Shown piece after piece: positions 6,631 to 9,018 of a DNA stretch of 9,018 bases. The stretch lies in NCBI GenBank assembly GCA_013329495.1, contig DUKC01000093.1, positions 1-9,018 on the forward strand, written 5' to 3'. Positions within the stretch are counted from its first letter, which is position 1. Each line of letters opens with the position of its first letter. Made by a program: the position numbers and the translations under genes. The notes beneath the pieces are model-generated. The model was not told the origin of the DNA, did not search any database, and worked only from the letters and a program-made list of their open reading frames with translations. This DNA comes from Thermoplasmata archaeon. Its GTDB lineage: Archaea > Thermoplasmatota > E2 > UBA9212.

Positions 6631-7061
6631 TTGATTAGTTTAACGGCGAGGTAAACTCCTTCTATGTATTTAACTCTTACGCAAGACCCCTTCTCAATTA
6701 TTGTATCCTCTGCAGATTTGGCTGACCATACCTCTCCCTTTCTTTCGACTTGTCCAGTCCCTTTAAAATTGTCTATGGTCTGGATTACTCTCATTTCTTC
6801 CCCTACCAGACTTGGAGCGCATGATTTCTTGGGCTCCTCCTTCAAGATGCTTTTCGCAAAAGACCTCGTTAGGGCTATGCCAATTACTGCTATGACCAAA
6901 AAAATGACCAGCTGATAATTGTAATCCACCCCAACCAGATGAGAGATTAGAGCAGCTACAGCTCCAACACCGAGCCAGAACATGAAGAATTGTATAGAAA
7001 GAAGTTCTATGATGAATGCAATTACCGCCACGATAAGCCAAAAGACCAAGATATAATCCAT
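6576..7061 (-). CDS. Short NfeD-family membrane protein (NfeD1b type), SPFH partner
   Basis: The protein has 161 residues. Three membrane helices (about 4-22, 25-45 and 50-68) precede a soluble OB-fold domain (about 84-143) with the family pattern LVGEEMRVIQTIDNFKGTGQ ... VERKGEVWSAKSAEDTIIEKGSCVRVKYIEG (shown in parts) ending in LAVK. NfeD proteins are encoded with SPFH proteins and are thought to act in their membrane assemblies. This one is the short form without the ClpP-like serine protease domain present in long archaeal NfeD proteins such as Pyrococcus 1510-N, which cleaves stomatin. The extreme C-terminus (about 145-161) is a low-complexity Lys/Glu tail created by the tandem repeat described at the junction. 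Its promoter predicts a leaderless start at this ATG, and it is the first gene of the two-gene operon. Confidence 0.9.
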   Translation of the reverse strand: MDYILVFWLIVAVIAFIIELLSIQFFMFWLGVGAVAALISHLVGVDYNYQLVIFLVIAVIGIALTRSFAKSILKEEPKKSCAPSLVGEEMRVIQTIDNFKGTGQVERKGEVWSAKSAEDTIIEKGSCVRVKYIEGVYLAVKLIKERGEKMKNEKMKKEVKK

Positions 7062-7080
7062 GTTTTATGATAATGTTTTT

Positions 7081-7100
7081 TAAATATATAACATTTAGCG
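7081..7100 (-). promoter_or_regulatory. TATA promoter of the nfeD-SPFH operon
   Basis: Read on the minus strand, CGCTAAATG is followed by TTATATATTTA (7091-7081), a near-consensus archaeal TATA box. Its centre is 25 nt from the nfeD ATG at 7061, so transcription should start at or beside the A of the start codon, giving a leaderless mRNA. No ribosome site precedes the ATG, which agrees. Confidence 0.65.
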
Positions 7101-7179
7101 TTGGGAGTTCACCTTTTGATATTATTCAACCTGCCATCCTGTCCTTTTTAATGCAAAGGACAATTGACAGTAAGAATGA

Positions 7180-7320
7180 GGAATAATATTCCGACCATCG
7201 ACCAGATTTTTCCAACCATATTCAAGTGAACTACTTCCAGCTATCGCAAGGGGACTTCCCGCTGATAAAGTTAAATTCGAAGAAATGCTTGCTCTTGAGA
7301 CCAAAATTGGTAAAGAATAG
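7180..7320 (+). pseudogene. Possible C-terminal remnant of a protein gene (weakly AOR-like)
   Basis: A 46-codon open frame without a start ends in TAG at 7318-7320. Its peptide looks ordered, with STRFFQPYSSELL, then AIARGLPADKVKFEEMLALE. From memory, the spacing of RFF, a Gly, and F-x-x-ML resembles the last part of tungsten aldehyde:ferredoxin oxidoreductases, which end with a conserved FxxML-x-x-YY-x-x-RGW region, but the YY and RGW are absent here. In the neighbouring frame NNIPTIDQIF precedes it, which could reflect a frameshift. It may be a decayed gene end or chance; the family suggestion is tentative. Confidence 0.25.
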
Positions 7321-7442
7321 TTTTATTAGTTTCAAGTAGCTAGGAATTTTTCTTCCGAAGAGTATCCTTCTCCACCAACCTCGCTTCCAAGATTCCAAAT
7401 TATGTTTATTATGCCACCAAAACAAAACAACAGAATAAAAAG

Positions 7443-7464
7443 AACTGCGGATAAACTGCGGATA
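7443..7464. repeat. Perfect 11-bp tandem duplication
   Basis: AACTGCGGATA occurs twice in immediate succession (7443-7453 and 7454-7464) and is followed by a further AA. It lies in the spacer about 120 nt before the enolase promoter. Its GC-rich core stands out from AT-rich surroundings. It may be a simple slippage product or a paired protein-binding site; nothing in the sequence decides. Confidence 0.75.
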
Positions 7465-7581
7465 AAAGAACAAAAGATTTAGAGATATCTTTCTTCTTTA
7501 TTCTCTTTCAAGATGGTGATTGATCCCTTTCTGTAGCCACCTGAGCGAATTTTCTATTTGATAAGGAGCAAAACATCGACA

Positions 7582-7599
7582 GAGAAAAGGATTAATAAA
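7582..7599 (+). promoter_or_regulatory. BRE/TATA promoter of enolase
   Basis: A purine-rich BRE-like GAGAAAAGG (7582-7590) abuts ATTAATAAA (7591-7599). Transcription would start at about 7620-7622, giving a leader of about 10 nt that still contains the ribosome site. Confidence 0.45.
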
Positions 7600-7620
7600 G
7601 AAGTTCTATATTCACTTATA

Positions 7621-7625
7621 GAGGT
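7621..7625 (+). promoter_or_regulatory. Ribosome binding site of enolase
   Basis: GAGGT lies 5 nt before the ATG at 7631 and matches the archaeal 16S 3' end complement. It fixes this ATG as the start. Confidence 0.65.
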
Positions 7626-7630
7626 TAAGG

Positions 7631-8899
7631 ATGTTCAAAATAAAGGAGGTTTCAGCTAGGCAAATACTAGATTCAAGAGGAAATCCTACTATAGAAGCAG
7701 AAGTTTACACAGAATGTGGAACTGGTCGTGCTTCAGTTCCATCGGGTGCTTCAAAAGGGAAGCACGAAGCACTAGAGCTTAGGGACAATGAAGAATCGTA
7801 TCATGGAAAATCTGTTAATAAGGCAATCAGAAATGTTAAGAACACAATTGGTCCCAACCTAAAAGGGATGGATGTGAGGGAGCAGAGAAGCATTGACAAG
7901 CTGATGATTGAACTGGATGGAACAGAAAACAAAGAGAAACTAGGAGCAAATGCTTTGCTTGCCTGCTCATTAGCTGTGGCAAAAGCCGCAGCAAACTCTT
8001 TGGATTTGCCCCTCTACCAATATCTCGGGGGAGTTGCAAGCTGTGTACTTCCTGTGCCAGCTATGAACGTGATCAACGGAGGAGAACACGCGGGTAACGC
8101 GTTGGATATTCAAGAACACATGATTATGCCGGTAGGTGCGAAATCGTTCTCAGAGGCCATTCAAGCGGGTAGCGAAGTTTATCAGCAATTGAAAAAAATA
8201 ATAAAGAAGAAATATGGGATAGATGCAATTAACGTTGGAGATGAAGGAGGTTTTGCTCCACCATTGGAAGATTACAGAGAGCCGTTTGAATTGATAGTCG
8301 AAGCAGTAGAGGAAACAGGATACAAGAACGAAATAGAGATAGGCATTGATTCTGCCGCTTCAACTTTCTATAAAAATGGAAAATACAGCATAAGCAAGAA
8401 AAGTTATAGCACGAGCGAATTGGTGGACTTTTACAAAGAGTTGGTTGACAAATACCCCCTTGTCTCAATTGAGGATGGATTTGCAGAAGAAGATTGGGGA
8501 GGATTCAGAGCAATAACCGAAAAGATGGGGGAAAAAATTCAGATTGTTGGAGACGACTTGTTCGTAACAAACATAAAAAGATTAAGAAAAGGAGTTGAAA
8601 TGGGAGCGTGCAACGCCTTATTACTCAAAGTGAATCAAATTGGTACTCTTTCTGAAGCTGTTGAGGCCGCTCACTGTGCATTCAGAAATGAGTACGGTGT
8701 CATGGTATCTCACCGATCAGGAGAGACCGAAGACCCTTTTATCGCAGACCTTGCTGTCGGACTGAATTGTGGACAAATAAAATCAGGAGCGCTGGCTAGA
8801 AGTGAACGATGTGCAAAATACAATCAATTGTTGCGAATCGAGGAACAGTTAGGCAAAAGGGGAAAATACGCTGGCAAAAACTTTCGTAGAGTTTTTTAA
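7631..8899 (+). CDS. eno: Enolase (phosphopyruvate hydratase)
   Basis: Enolase interconverts 2-phosphoglycerate and phosphoenolpyruvate in glycolysis and gluconeogenesis in the cytoplasm. The 422 residues fit the family and all active-site elements are present: ARQILDSRGNPT at 9-20, the mobile loop SVPSGASKG at 35-43, NGGEHAGN at 149-156, catalytic E205 in GDEGGFAP, the Mg2+ ligands D240, E281 (IEDGFAEEDW) and D308 (VGDDLFVTN), the catalytic base K333 in the signature LLLKVNQIGT, SHRSGETED at 360-368, and K384 in IKSGALARSER. The gene appears monocistronic, with its own promoter and ribosome site. A run of T overlaps the stop codon. There is no sign of truncation or unusual composition. Confidence 0.98.
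   Translation: MFKIKEVSARQILDSRGNPTIEAEVYTECGTGRASVPSGASKGKHEALELRDNEESYHGKSVNKAIRNVKNTIGPNLKGMDVREQRSIDKLMIELDGTENKEKLGANALLACSLAVAKAAANSLDLPLYQYLGGVASCVLPVPAMNVINGGEHAGNALDIQEHMIMPVGAKSFSEAIQAGSEVYQQLKKIIKKKYGIDAINVGDEGGFAPPLEDYREPFELIVEAVEETGYKNEIEIGIDSAASTFYKNGKYSISKKSYSTSELVDFYKELVDKYPLVSIEDGFAEEDWGGFRAITEKMGEKIQIVGDDLFVTNIKRLRKGVEMGACNALLLKVNQIGTLSEAVEAAHCAFRNEYGVMVSHRSGETEDPFIADLAVGLNCGQIKSGALARSERCAKYNQLLRIEEQLGKRGKYAGKNFRRVF
8892..8897 (+). terminator. Possible oligo-T terminator at the enolase stop
   Basis: A run of six T, partly forming the last codons and the TAA, lies at the very end of enolase. Archaeal RNA polymerase can stop at T runs without a hairpin. The run is short and overlaps coding sequence, so it is only a candidate. 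Confidence 0.25.
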
Positions 8900-8967
8900 A
8901 AGCACAGTATGCGGAAAAGCAGTTTTAGATACCTATTTATGACATTCCCTGCATTCATGTGCTACCG

Positions 8968-9018
8968 ATGAGCAAAATTAAACACGAAGGATCACTAGGA
9001 AGTTGGGAGTTAGAAGTT
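8968..9018 (+). CDS. Possible start of a gene running off the right edge (partial)
   Basis: An ATG at 8968 opens 17 codons to the window end, starting MSKIKHEGSLGSWELEV. A TATA-like TATTTAT at 8934-8940 lies about 31 nt upstream, which would give a very short leader similar to other genes here. There is no ribosome site and the peptide is too short to assign. Confidence 0.3.
   Translation, partial: MSKIKHEGSLGSWELEV

Larger units (their letters stand above)
7101..7581 (+). other. Long spacer between the nfeD promoter and the enolase promoter
   Basis: This spacer separates two divergently transcribed units and carries no convincing intact gene. It contains a possible gene fossil (7180-7320) and an 11-bp tandem duplication (7443-7464). 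The rest, including a pyrimidine-rich run around 7488-7510, shows no RNA gene or known regulatory motif I can support. Confidence 0.4.

Noticed and set aside
7100..7109. GTTGGGAGTT shared with 9002-9011
   Set aside because: A 10-bp match between two places in 9 kb is expected by chance, and the flanks do not extend it.
7231..7473. 80-codon minus-strand ORF in the enolase upstream spacer
   Set aside because: It lacks a ribosome site, its composition is dominated by Phe, Lys and Trp from AT-rich DNA, and it lies opposite the more protein-like plus-strand remnant.
7512..7560. Possible C/D box guide RNA (GTGATTG ... CCTGAG)
   Set aside because: The C box does not match RTGATGA, there are no recognisable D' and C' boxes, and the spacing is short.

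Overview
The window looks like a chromosomal segment of an archaeon, probably an uncultured one; the lineage cannot be fixed from this sequence. Evidence for Archaea: BRE/TATA-type promoters lie about 25 nt before several start codons, which implies leaderless mRNAs. Internal or SD-led genes carry GAGGT or GAGGTGA ribosome sites. The gene content also fits: a membrane-anchored Lon-like S16 protease without an AAA+ domain, a paired NfeD and SPFH protein, and an enolase of archaeal length. The DNA is AT-leaning. I saw no tRNA, rRNA, CRISPR array, integrase or insertion sequence.

Layout. (1) 188-1177 (+) is a polytopic membrane protein related to the dolichol/phytol kinase and phosphatidate cytidylyltransferase superfamily, with an added C-terminal membrane region. 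(2) 1386-2945 (+) is L-aspartate oxidase, NadB. A short candidate ORF overlaps its 3' end. (3) 3199-4320 (+) is a GT4-type glycosyltransferase. (4) 4321-4708 has no intact gene. It holds a frameshifted fossil whose end matches the C-terminus of gene 1 residue for residue up to the stop position. (5) 4724-5650 (+) is a membrane-anchored Lon-like serine protease. It converges, with overlapping stop codons, on (6) an nfeD-SPFH operon on the minus strand (7061-5647). (7) 7062-7630 is a promoter-bearing spacer with a second possible gene fossil. (8) 7631-8899 (+) is enolase. An ORF with a plausible promoter may begin at 8968 and run off the window.

How the genes may work together. The S16 protease, SPFH protein and short NfeD plausibly form a membrane quality-control neighbourhood. 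The NfeD lacks the ClpP-like protease domain found in some archaeal NfeD partners of stomatin, and a membrane-tethered serine protease sits next door. The kinase-like membrane protein and the glycosyltransferase could both serve isoprenoid-lipid or glycan synthesis; this is inference. NadB (NAD synthesis) and enolase (glycolysis/gluconeogenesis) are housekeeping genes with no pathway partners here.

The most unusual structures are the fossil paralogue tail at 4451-4529, a three-copy tandem repeat of a ribosome-site-plus-start module at the nfeD/SPFH junction (6576-6630), and the divergent kinase-like gene 1.
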